The translations under genes and the position numbers were made by a program. From positions 1-45,066 of the forward strand of contig NZ_JAMPTM010000021.1 in NCBI RefSeq assembly GCF_025403375.1: a stretch of DNA of 45,066 nucleotides. The letters are read 5' to 3'. Under the pieces are notes generated by a model. That model ran no database searches. It was not told the origin of the DNA and saw nothing but the letters and a program-made list of their open reading frames with translations. The stretch's first letter is position 1; every line of letters begins with the position of its first letter. Shown here one piece after another: positions 34,287 through 42,791 of the stretch. This DNA is from Frankia gtarii (lineage in GTDB: Bacteria > Actinomycetota > Actinomycetes > Frankiales > Frankiaceae).

Positions 34287-35706
34287 TCAGGCCGAGGTTG
34301 CGCGCCACCAGCAGCAGGCTCAACACGATCCGGCCCTGGATGACGTCGTTGTACCGCCACGGGTAGATGAGCTGGGTCAGCACGACGCAGGCCAGCAGCG
34401 CCACCGGCAACCGCGCGCGCGGTTGCCGCAGCCGGCCGCCGGTGCCGGTGCCGCTCGTGGCCGGAGGGTCGACTGCGAGCCCCGCGGCGACCAGCGCGAG
34501 GATCCACACGAGGTACTGCGGGCTGAGCACCCGGGCGGTGACGACGACCATGACGACGAGCGCGAGGGCTCGCCCGGCGAGCGTCCCGGCCACCGCCCGG
34601 GCTGCCCCGTCACCCGCCGGCAGCCGGCCCCGCGACCACCACCACACCGTCGCGCCGACGATGGCGACGGCCTCGAGCAGGCTGCATGCTGTGGCGACGA
34701 CGCGCGCCACCGAGCCACCGAACTGCAGGGAACCGTAGGAGTAGTCGGGCGCCGGCCCGCCGAGCATGTGGGCGACGACGAACGGCGTCGCGGCCACCGC
34801 TTCGACCTGCAGCCCGCGGGCCTGCTGCGCGCCGAGAAAGCCGAGGGCGTCGCGCCACCATCCGGTCAGCGCTCCGACGACGGCGAGCAGCACCACGGCG
34901 CCCAACAGCCCGCCGACCAGGCGGGTCGCCCCCGCCCGCAGCCGGGCCGGCCACCGTGCCGGCGAGCCCGCCGGGACCGGCACCGCGACCAGCAGCAACA
35001 ACGGCCACACTTTGAGCAGCGCACCGACGCCGAGGTGGAATCCGGCGCGGCCGAACCGGGCACGCGACACGGCGAGCACCGCGGCGACCGCCGCCGCCGC
35101 CGGTAGCAGGTCGAATCGGGCCAGTGCCACCGGGCCCAGCGCGGTGATCCCGACCACCCAGAACAGCGCCGCGCCTCGGTCGCGCCGCGCCAGCGCGGCG
35201 GTCACCGCGAGGTCGGCGAGAAGCGTCAGCGCGAGGAACGCCACCCGATAGGGCACCGCCGAAAGGGTGTGAGCGAGCTCCGGTAGCACGAGCGCGACCG
35301 CCGCTGCAGGCGGGTACTGCCAGCGATCATCGCCGACGGGCAGGCCACCGCCGTGGCCGAGATCGTGCGCCCAGCCGGCGTAGATTCGAAGATCACCCAG
35401 GACGCTCTGCTGAGCACCGAACGTCTGGCCGGCCAGGACCCCGACGACGAGCAGCGCGTGGCTGAGCAGCCAGGCACCCCACAATCGACCGGCGGTCAGA
35501 CGGGGGGCACCCGGACCGGTCCGGGATGTGGCCACCGGGCCGCCGCCGGCGACCGGCTCCGGGGCCGGCGGGCGGGGCGGCCCGGCGGACGGGGCCGACT
35601 GATCCGCGCGCACGACCGCGACCGTACCCGCCCGTTCGGGCGGCCCGAGGCGCGCCCTCGATGCGCCGGGCGGAGGGCCTCTGTCGTCACCTATTGTTTG
35701 CGCCAT
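34195..35706 (-). CDS. GT87-family (DUF2029) polyprenol-phosphate-sugar glycosyltransferase
   Basis: The 503-aa protein has a disordered N-terminus of about 75 residues and then about ten membrane segments. GDLRIYAGWAHDL followed by WQYPPAAAVALVLP is the GT87 hallmark (catalytic Asp in the first loop, then YPP), and ALLKVWPLLLL matches the conserved K-X-X-P helix. GT87 enzymes such as the mycobacterial PIM and lipomannan mannosyltransferases use polyprenol-phosphate-mannose outside the membrane. With the MptB-like gene on the opposite strand it probably serves the same lipoglycan pathway. The start at 35706 gives a long polar leader, so a later start is possible. The stop lies inside the 3' end of the MptB-like gene. 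Confidence 0.8.
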   Translation of the reverse strand: MAQTIGDDRGPPPGASRARLGPPERAGTVAVVRADQSAPSAGPPRPPAPEPVAGGGPVATSRTGPGAPRLTAGRLWGAWLLSHALLVVGVLAGQTFGAQQSVLGDLRIYAGWAHDLGHGGGLPVGDDRWQYPPAAAVALVLPELAHTLSAVPYRVAFLALTLLADLAVTAALARRDRGAALFWVVGITALGPVALARFDLLPAAAAVAAVLAVSRARFGRAGFHLGVGALLKVWPLLLLVAVPVPAGSPARWPARLRAGATRLVGGLLGAVVLLAVVGALTGWWRDALGFLGAQQARGLQVEAVAATPFVVAHMLGGPAPDYSYGSLQFGGSVARVVATACSLLEAVAIVGATVWWWSRGRLPAGDGAARAVAGTLAGRALALVVMVVVTARVLSPQYLVWILALVAAGLAVDPPATSGTGTGGRLRQPRARLPVALLACVVLTQLIYPWRYNDVIQGRIVLSLLLVARNLGLIMVCWWAVRAAAAPPAAPLRPRPRRPARRR

Positions 35707-35799
35707 ATCGAGTCACTGCCACGGCACGCAACGGAGCGCGCCGTGGCCGACGAACCCGGCGGCGCGTTCGGCGGCGGAGGGTGACTCGAAATGCGCCGC

Positions 35800-35804
35800 G
35801 GAGG
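35800..35804 (+). promoter_or_regulatory. Ribosome binding site deciding the dehydrogenase start
   Basis: GGAGG at 35800-35804 lies 5 bp before GTG 35810. The alternative GTG at 35804 overlaps this sequence and so could not use it, which favours 35810. Confidence 0.7.
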
Positions 35805-35809
35805 TGCCT

Positions 35810-37066
<1,257 letters not shown>

Positions 37067-37348
37067 GGGCCCGCCTGCCGATCCGCCGTTCCCACCTGAA
37101 CCAGGCGTCCCTTCCCCCACGGGTCGCGACCCCGACCAACGGGGTACTCGCCGGCGCGAGGTGACTCGCGCCGGCCCCGAACGGGCCGCGCCGGGCGGCA
37201 TCCCGGGCCCTCGGGCCCAGGGCTGCCACCGGACGGTGCCGGTCGCCGAGTTGCCGAGGGTGACCACGGTCAAGGCCACCGATCGTGCGAGCTCTCGGCA
37301 ACTCGTGCGGCTGCCCGACCGGGCGCACCGGACCAGGACGCGAGCCGC

Positions 37349-37792
37349 TCAGCGGCCGCGGCCGCGGCCGGTGCGGGCGCGGCCGGTGCGGGCGCGGCCG
37401 CGCCGCCGTGGCCGGGCACCGGCGGAGTCCGGCCCCATCAGAGATCCCATCTCGGGGAACGCCACTTCGGTGGTGGAGAACACCGCCGCCTGCGCCGCTG
37501 CTGCGGCGACGGCGAGCAGGGCGTCACGGTCGTCGGCCGGCGCGGTGCGGTTTCGCCGGCGGTGGCCGCAGCGCTCGCAGGCATGCGTGAGGATCACCTC
37601 ATGCGCCCGGGTCTCGACGGCCACCGGACGCATCACCCCACCGCAGCCGGCCGTGCGGTCGCCGGGATGCACGTCGACGTGGCGCGAGCACAGGCATGAT
37701 GGGCAGTGGTTGGTATACCCGTCGCCGCGCACGGCGGTCCCGCAGACGAGGCAGACGAAGTCCTCCGTGGTGCGGGTGAAACGCCGGGTCAC
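37349..37792 (-). CDS. RNHCP-domain zinc-ribbon-like protein
   Basis: The 147-aa protein has CLVCG at residues 14-18, YTNHCPSCLCSRHVD, the PGDR turn with AGCGG, and a later CERCG followed by RRRNRTAPADDRDALLAVAA. This Cys pattern and the H-C-P-X-C-L-X-S-X-H-V-D core match the RNHCP domain, a small bacterial zinc-binding module of unknown function, although the usual RNHCP reads TNHCP here. The last 25 residues are an Arg/Gly/Thr run encoded by a GC-rich simple repeat (37365-37400) and are likely disordered. Nucleic-acid binding is possible but only a guess. Confidence 0.8.
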   Translation of the reverse strand: MTRRFTRTTEDFVCLVCGTAVRGDGYTNHCPSCLCSRHVDVHPGDRTAGCGGVMRPVAVETRAHEVILTHACERCGHRRRNRTAPADDRDALLAVAAAAAQAAVFSTTEVAFPEMGSLMGPDSAGARPRRRGRARTGRARTGRGRGR

Positions 37793-38004
37793 CGGTCCAG
37801 CGTAGAAGCTCCCCAGTCGATGCGGGCCGGGCTGGGCGGGTATGGGCCCGCCGGTGCGATGGCCGCCCGGAATGTGTGTTCCCGGAGACGACCGGGGATG
37901 TCGGACCCTCGGGGTGAAATAGTGGGCGGCGAACCATACCGGGCGTGGCGTGGCTGCGTCCGAGCGCGCTCATCGTCCCGGCCGCGTCCCGAGGAGGTCC
38001 CGCT

Positions 38005-38313
38005 GTGCAGGCAGCTCAACCCCTGCCGCCCGAGGAACCCGGGCGGACGAGCACACCGGCCGCGGAGCTGTCCGACCGCGACCGGCGCATCCTTCGCTTC
38101 GAGCAGGGCTGGTGGCGCCATCCGGGGGCGAAGGAGGAGGCGATCCGCGCCGAGTTCGGTCTGTCCTCGACGCGCTACTACCAGATCCTCAACCGACTGA
38201 TCGACTCGGACGCGGCGCTGATCACGGATCCGATGCTCGTCCGGCGGCTGCGCCGACTGCGCGAGCAGCGCCGGGCCGCCAGGTCCGGCCGCCGGGACCG
38301 GGTCGAGGAGTAA
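38005..38313 (+). CDS. DUF3263-family small helical protein
   Basis: The 102-aa protein contains the DUF3263 signature: FEQGWWRHPGAKEEAIRAEF, then GLSSTRYYQILNRLIDSDAAL and DPMLVRRLRRLREQR. The helical core looks like a winged-helix or helix-turn-helix module, so DNA binding is possible, but function is not established. GTG 38005 is preferred over the longer frame because GAGGAGG at 37991-37997 sits 7 bp upstream. The next gene begins 8 bp after the stop. The same pair order is found in Mycobacterium tuberculosis (Rv0430-Rv0431), upstream of groEL2 there as here. Confidence 0.9.
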   Translation: MQAAQPLPPEEPGRTSTPAAELSDRDRRILRFEQGWWRHPGAKEEAIRAEFGLSSTRYYQILNRLIDSDAALITDPMLVRRLRRLREQRRAARSGRRDRVEE

Positions 38314-38321
38314 AGCGACAT

Positions 38322-38969
38322 ATGACGCATGGCACGAGCGCGCCGCCGCAGCGCCGACCTCCGGGCCGGCCCGCGGACCGGCTGCACGCCGTGGTGGCGG
38401 GAGCCATCGCCGTCACCGCCGTGCTCGTCGGCATCCTGCTGGTCAACCTCCTCAACGGCAAGTCCGACCCCGAGCCGCCGAACCCGGTCGCGGCGCCCTC
38501 CCGCACCCCGGACGGCGGCAGCTCAAGCCCGTCGTCCTCCGTGCATCGCACGACGCCCACGGCCTCTCCGACCCACCGCCCGAGCCCGGCCGCGACGACG
38601 CCACCCGCCGAACGGCCGGCATCGGCGACATCGGTGCCGCCACCGGCGCAGCCGGGCCGACGGCCTCCCGTGACGGCGCCGGTGGTCGTGCTGAACAACT
38701 CCCGGATCTCCGGACTGGCGGAGAAGGCGGCCGGGCAGGTCGAGGCCGCCGGGTTCCCCGTCGAGCGGACCGGGAACTTCCAGTCGATCTACGACGTGCC
38801 GGTCTCGACGGTGTTCTACGACGACTCCGACGCCGCGGCCGCCCAGGCACTCAAGGACGCCATTCCGGGCATCGAGAAGATCATTCCCCGCTCACAGACG
38901 AGGATCGTCTCCACCGGCGCCCTGATCCTCGTCATCACTCGCGACTTCCCCGCCGACCCGGAAAAATGA
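38322..38969 (+). CDS. LytR_C-domain membrane protein, VirR (Rv0431)-like
   Basis: The 215-aa protein has a short basic cytoplasmic N-terminus, one membrane helix (residues 24-45, AVVAGAIAVTAVLVGILLVNLL), a Pro/Ser/Thr-rich linker (50-118) and an extracytoplasmic LytR_C domain (about 120-207) beginning VVVLNNSRISGLAEKAAGQVEAAGF and containing TVFYDD and QALKDAIPG. Standalone LytR_C proteins include VirR of M. tuberculosis, which affects vesicle release and cell-wall integrity and is thought to assist LCP enzymes. Order next to a DUF3263 gene supports orthology. The longer frame upstream overlaps that gene and is not used; ATG 38322 follows its stop. Confidence 0.85.
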   Translation: MTHGTSAPPQRRPPGRPADRLHAVVAGAIAVTAVLVGILLVNLLNGKSDPEPPNPVAAPSRTPDGGSSSPSSSVHRTTPTASPTHRPSPAATTPPAERPASATSVPPPAQPGRRPPVTAPVVVLNNSRISGLAEKAAGQVEAAGFPVERTGNFQSIYDVPVSTVFYDDSDAAAAQALKDAIPGIEKIIPRSQTRIVSTGALILVITRDFPADPEK

Positions 38970-39055
38970 TCAGTGATCGTTCCGCCTGAGACATTCCCCG
39001 GTGGGCATGTCCGCCGGCCCTCGACCATCGACGACAGCGACCCCGGGAAGGCTCC

Positions 39056-39904
39056 GTGAGCGATTCCGCCCAGCACAACCCGCCCGCGCCCCGCACCCCC
39101 GCCGGCGGGGCCGGGCTCGCCGCCCTGCTCACCGCGCCCGACCGCGCCCTGATCGCCCTCGACTACGACGGCACCCTCGCTCCAATCGTCGCCCGCCCGG
39201 TCGACGCCGTCCCCGCCGCCGGGGCGCTCGAGGCGCTGCGCCGGATCTCCCACGTGGTGGGCACGCTGGCGATCATCACCGGGCGGCCGGTCGACGCACT
39301 GCTGGAGCTGACCGGGGTGGACAAGCTCCCCGGCCTCGGCGAGCTGGTCATCCTCGGCCAGTACGGACTGCAGCGATGGGACTCGCAGTCGCGCACGATC
39401 ACCAGCCCCGAGCCGCTGGCGGGCGTCGCCGCCGTCCGCGGAGCACTGCCCGAGCTGCTGCGCGACGCCCCCGCCGGCACGGTCGTCGAGGACAAGCACC
39501 AGGCGCTCGTCGTGCACGTACGCCGCACCGCCGACCCGGACGCGGCGCTGGCCGCGCTCGCCCCGGCCCTGACGACCCTCGCCGAGGAGCATGGGCTGGA
39601 GGCTGCCCCGGGCAAGAAGGTGCTGGAACTGCGCCCGCCCGGGCACGACAAGGGGGGCGCGCTGCGCGAGCTCGTCGCCGCCCGTGGGGCACGTTCGGTG
39701 CTCGTCGCCGGGGACGACTACGGCGACCTGCCCGCCTTCTCCGCCGTCGACGAGATGCGGGCAGGCGGGCTGCCCGGCATCACCGTGTGCAGCGACAGTC
39801 CCGAGGTCCCCGCCGTGTTGCGGGAGCGCGCCGACCTGGTCGTCGGCGGCCCCGCCGGCATGGTCGCGCTGCTGGAGGTGCTCATCGAGCGCCTCGGTGG
39901 CTGA
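39056..39904 (+). CDS. otsB: Trehalose-6-phosphate phosphatase
   Basis: Removes phosphate from trehalose-6-phosphate to give trehalose. The 282-aa HAD-family enzyme has motif I LDYDGTLAPI (nucleophile Asp36, Asp38), motif II IITGRP, the OtsB-specific ILGQYGLQRW and EDKHQALVVHVR segments, the GKKVLELRPPGHDKGGAL motif with the conserved Lys, and motif IV AGDDYGDLPAF. GTG 39056 follows GGGAAGG. The partner synthase otsA lies on the other strand and the two stop codons overlap by 23 bp, an arrangement unlike the usual otsBA operon. Confidence 0.95.
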   Translation: MSDSAQHNPPAPRTPAGGAGLAALLTAPDRALIALDYDGTLAPIVARPVDAVPAAGALEALRRISHVVGTLAIITGRPVDALLELTGVDKLPGLGELVILGQYGLQRWDSQSRTITSPEPLAGVAAVRGALPELLRDAPAGTVVEDKHQALVVHVRRTADPDAALAALAPALTTLAEEHGLEAAPGKKVLELRPPGHDKGGALRELVAARGARSVLVAGDDYGDLPAFSAVDEMRAGGLPGITVCSDSPEVPAVLRERADLVVGGPAGMVALLEVLIERLGG

Positions 39905-41438
39905 CTGGCGTATCGGCGCGATCCGCGGCGAGGGCGGCGAGCTGGTCGGTGAACCAGACCCGCGGCGGCAGCCGGCCGGCCACGGCGGCGAGTTCGCCGG
40001 CGCGGCGTCGGCGGTCGGCAGCGGGCATCGTCAGCGCCGCGTGTAGGGCCTGCGCGGTCGCCTGGATGTCGAAGGGATTGATCACCAGCGCCGCCCGGCC
40101 CATCTCCGCGCAGGCCCCCGCCTCCCGGGACAGCACCAGCACAGCGTCGTGCCGCGACAGGACCGGCCCCTCCTTCGCGACGAGGTTCATCCCGTCCCGG
40201 ATCGGATTGACGACGAGCACCTCGGCGAGCGTGAGCGCGGCGATCGACCGCGGATAGTCGTCGGTGATCTCCAGTCGCAGCGGCAGCCAGGTGTCCGTGG
40301 CGAACTCATCCTCGATCTCCGCGGCGAGCCGCTGCACCGCCGCCGTGTACTCGCGGTACTCCGGCAGATCGTGTCGCGACGGGTAGGCGCAGACCAGGTG
40401 CATCACCTTGCCGCGCCACTCCGGGTGGGTCCGCAGCAGCTCCCGGTAGGCGGCGAGGCCGCGCACGATGTTCTTGGACAGCTCGGTGCGGTCCACTCGG
40501 ACGATCAGGCGCCTGCCCTCGGCCAGCTCGACGAGCTCCGCCGCCCGGGCGGCGACGTCGGACGCGTCGGCCCGGCCGCGCAGCTCGTCGGCGTCGACGC
40601 CGAGCGGGTGCACCCCGATCCGCACCGTGCGGCCGGTCCCCACCGCCCCGGCGGGCGGCGCCACCGTGATCGCGCGCCGCTCGACCCGCACGCCGGCCAG
40701 ACCGCGGGCGCACTCGATGAAGGCGTCGGCCCAGGCGTCGGTGAGGAACCCCAGCCGGTCGGCGCCGAGCATGCCGCGCAGGATCTGCTCGCCGACATCG
40801 TCGGGCAGCATCCGGAAGTACTCCGGCGGCGCCCACGGGGTGTGACTGAAATGGGCGATGCGCAGGTCCGGGCGCAGCCGGCGGAGCTGCCCGGCGACGA
40901 GGGTCAGGTGGTAGTCCTGGACGAGCACCGAGGCGCCCGGGGCGGCCTCATGCGCCAGCGCCTCGGCGAACATCGCGTTGTACGCCTCGTAGGCCGCCCA
41001 GTCGCGGCGAAACGACGGGTCGAACACGGGCTGCGAGGCCGGGGCGTAGAGCAGGTGCTGGACGAACCACAGGATGCGGTTCGCGACCGCGTTGTAGGCC
41101 CGGTCGAACACGACCCGGTCGACGTCGAGCATCCGCACGGCCGTGCCGCCGGTGTCGTGGCCGGCGAGGTCGAGCCGGCCGGCCGGTGCGGCGCGAACCG
41201 CGCGCCGGTCGGCGTCGCCGAGCGCGGCGCACACCCAGACCATCGGCAGGGCATCGGGCGGGGCATCGGCAGCAGCCTGGCTCAGGCCGCTGACCAGGCC
41301 GCCGGCCCCCCTCCGCAGCACCAGCTCACCGTCGTCACCGGTGACGAACGCCACCGGGCCCCGGTTGGAGGCGACCAGCACCCGCGCTGTCCCCCGCGCC
41401 AGAGGACTCGCCGACGTGCCCTGCTCGGCTTCCCGCAT
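39882..41438 (-). CDS. otsA: Trehalose-6-phosphate synthase (GT20), actinobacterial type
   Basis: Transfers glucose from a nucleotide sugar to glucose-6-phosphate. From ATG 41438 the protein is 518 aa. GT20 features include VASNRGPVAF and GGLVSGL at the N-terminus, LVQDYHL, HFSHTPWAPPEYFRMLP, GADRLGFLT, VDRTELSKNIVRGLAAYRELL and NPIRDGMNLVAKE. The HTPWAPPEYF segment differs from the HIPFP-like version in enteric OtsA and recalls Streptomyces OtsA enzymes reported to prefer GDP-glucose; this is inference. The frame opens at 41510, and neither start has a strong ribosome binding site. The 3' end overlaps otsB. Confidence 0.93.
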   Translation of the reverse strand: MREAEQGTSASPLARGTARVLVASNRGPVAFVTGDDGELVLRRGAGGLVSGLSQAAADAPPDALPMVWVCAALGDADRRAVRAAPAGRLDLAGHDTGGTAVRMLDVDRVVFDRAYNAVANRILWFVQHLLYAPASQPVFDPSFRRDWAAYEAYNAMFAEALAHEAAPGASVLVQDYHLTLVAGQLRRLRPDLRIAHFSHTPWAPPEYFRMLPDDVGEQILRGMLGADRLGFLTDAWADAFIECARGLAGVRVERRAITVAPPAGAVGTGRTVRIGVHPLGVDADELRGRADASDVAARAAELVELAEGRRLIVRVDRTELSKNIVRGLAAYRELLRTHPEWRGKVMHLVCAYPSRHDLPEYREYTAAVQRLAAEIEDEFATDTWLPLRLEITDDYPRSIAALTLAEVLVVNPIRDGMNLVAKEGPVLSRHDAVLVLSREAGACAEMGRAALVINPFDIQATAQALHAALTMPAADRRRRAGELAAVAGRLPPRVWFTDQLAALAADRADTPVSHRGAR

Positions 41439-41643
41439 CCGCTGCACACTGCGGAGGGTAGGCCATCCGGACGGCCGCACAGGCCGGACCACCGGCCACA
41501 CCACGGCCATCCGGCGCAGGTTCCGTCGGAAACGACCGGCTATCGTCCGTCCGGTGTCCGGCCGCCGGCCGGTCCGCCAACAGCGGGGAAACCGCCAGCG
41601 AGCCGGCGGCGAACCGCGCCCCGACGGAGCAGACAGCGACGGA

Positions 41644-42444
41644 TCAGACGGCGGCTGACCGCACCGCGCTCGCCCAGCCGGCGCCGACCGTGCCCGCCTC
41701 GACCGTCACGTTGTCGTAACGGGCAAGCAGGGCGGTGATGTCGGGATGGCGCATTGCGTTCGCAACCAGGTGCATCCGGCCGACGTGCGGGGCCATCGTC
41801 AGGTCGCTGGCGGAGTCGCCGATCGCGATCGCCTCGGCCGGGGACACGCCCCGGCGCTTGAGGTCGTAGGCCACCGCGTCGCCCTTGCCCACCCCGCCGG
41901 GAACGAGGTGGTACACGTGCGGTGCCACCCCCAGCTCGGGCATGTGGGCCGGCGAGATCAGGCCGTTGTCACGCATGCTCAGCCAGGCGAAGCCGATCTC
42001 GGCGAGCCAGCCGTCGACCTCGCCGACGTCGATGCGGCCACGGAGCATGACGTCGACCTCACGGCCGGTGTGCCACGGGGCGTGCAGCTCCAGGCGGCCT
42101 GGATAGCGCTCGATCAACTGGTCGAGCAGCGACTCGGGGACCTGGTCGAAATCGGGTGGCATGGCGCCGCGCAGGATCTCGCTGTCTCGCCCGTCGTTCC
42201 AGCCGACGATCGCCCCGAGCTCCCCGATGAAGCCGTCCGCGCCGAAGATCTGCGCCGCCTCGAGCAGCTGCGGCCGGGTGCGGCCGCTGACCAGCACCAG
42301 CGCGATGCCGGCCGAGTGCAGCTCGGTGAGCGCCTGCGCCGGGTCCAGGGTGATCGCCCCACCCTCGGCGCGGAAGAAGCAGCCCTTCGGGCCGACCATC
42401 GTGCCGTCGAGATCGGTGTAGACGACGCGAATACTCACTGTCAC
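41644..42444 (-). CDS. HAD-superfamily sugar phosphatase (Cof/MPGP-like)
   Basis: The 266-aa protein has HAD motif I YTDLDGTMVG (residues 9-18), motif II LVSGRTRPQL near 53, a type IIB cap in the middle and motif IV GDSASDLTMAPHVG near 210, with GGVGKGDAVAYDL carrying the conserved Lys. This layout is shared by Cof-type, sucrose-phosphate and mannosyl-3-phosphoglycerate phosphatases. Its position beside otsA and otsB suggests a compatible-solute or sugar-phosphate substrate, but the substrate cannot be fixed from sequence. GTG 42444 is supported by GGGAG about 5 bp upstream. Confidence 0.88.
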   Translation of the reverse strand: MTVSIRVVYTDLDGTMVGPKGCFFRAEGGAITLDPAQALTELHSAGIALVLVSGRTRPQLLEAAQIFGADGFIGELGAIVGWNDGRDSEILRGAMPPDFDQVPESLLDQLIERYPGRLELHAPWHTGREVDVMLRGRIDVGEVDGWLAEIGFAWLSMRDNGLISPAHMPELGVAPHVYHLVPGGVGKGDAVAYDLKRRGVSPAEAIAIGDSASDLTMAPHVGRMHLVANAMRHPDITALLARYDNVTVEAGTVGAGWASAVRSAAV

Positions 42445-42641
42445 GGACTCCCTGGTCTGCGAGGTGGGTCGGCCCGCCGCCGCTGCTCGGGCACCGGGCG
42501 GGGACGGCGGTCGCCGGACGCGGGCCCGGCGTGCCCTGCGCCGGTGAACATTGTGGGGGCCAAGGCGGACCGCACCCGGCGAAACACGATCTCATGACCG
42601 TGAACCACGAAACACCGGTGCACGATCTCCGGCCCACGGTC

Positions 42642-42647
42642 TACAGT
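42642..42647 (+). promoter_or_regulatory. Possible -10 element for the riboswitch-thrC transcript
   Basis: TACAGT would place the transcription start near 42654, just before the riboswitch P1 strand. No good -35 hexamer lies at the expected distance, so this rests mainly on position. Confidence 0.35.
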
Positions 42648-42660
42648 ACGGACAGACAAC

Positions 42661-42784
42661 TTCATCTGGCTCATCCAGAGGGGCAGAGGGAACGGCCCTG
42701 TGAAGCCCCGGCAACCTCCCGCATCCGATGCGCGGCAGGTGCTAATTCCGACCCGTGGCAGGTTGCCCCGGGAAAGATGAGGAG
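42661..42784 (+). ncRNA. SAM-I (S-box) riboswitch upstream of thrC
   Basis: The SAM-I core is visible in order: AGAGGGAAC then GCCC (P2 and its kink-turn region, 42686-42699), TGAAGCCCCGGCAACC (42701-42716), the P3 hairpin CGCAT-CCG-ATGCG (42721-42733), GGTGCTAATTCC (42738-42749), a P4 hairpin with GGCA/TGCC, and GGAAAGATGAG (42771-42781). P1 pairs CTCATC (42670-42675) with GATGAG (42776-42781). The Shine-Dalgarno GAGGAG (42779-42784) begins inside the 3' strand of P1, so P1 formed with SAM bound should hide part of it. This predicts translational control of the gene that follows. Confidence 0.85.
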
Positions 42785-42791
42785 CTTCTTT

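Noticed and set aside
42661-42784. SAM-IV rather than SAM-I riboswitch
   Set aside because: The P3 and P4 arms and the GGTGCTAATTCC and GAAAGATGAG segments follow SAM-I order; the distinctive SAM-IV 3' pseudoknot arrangement is not seen.
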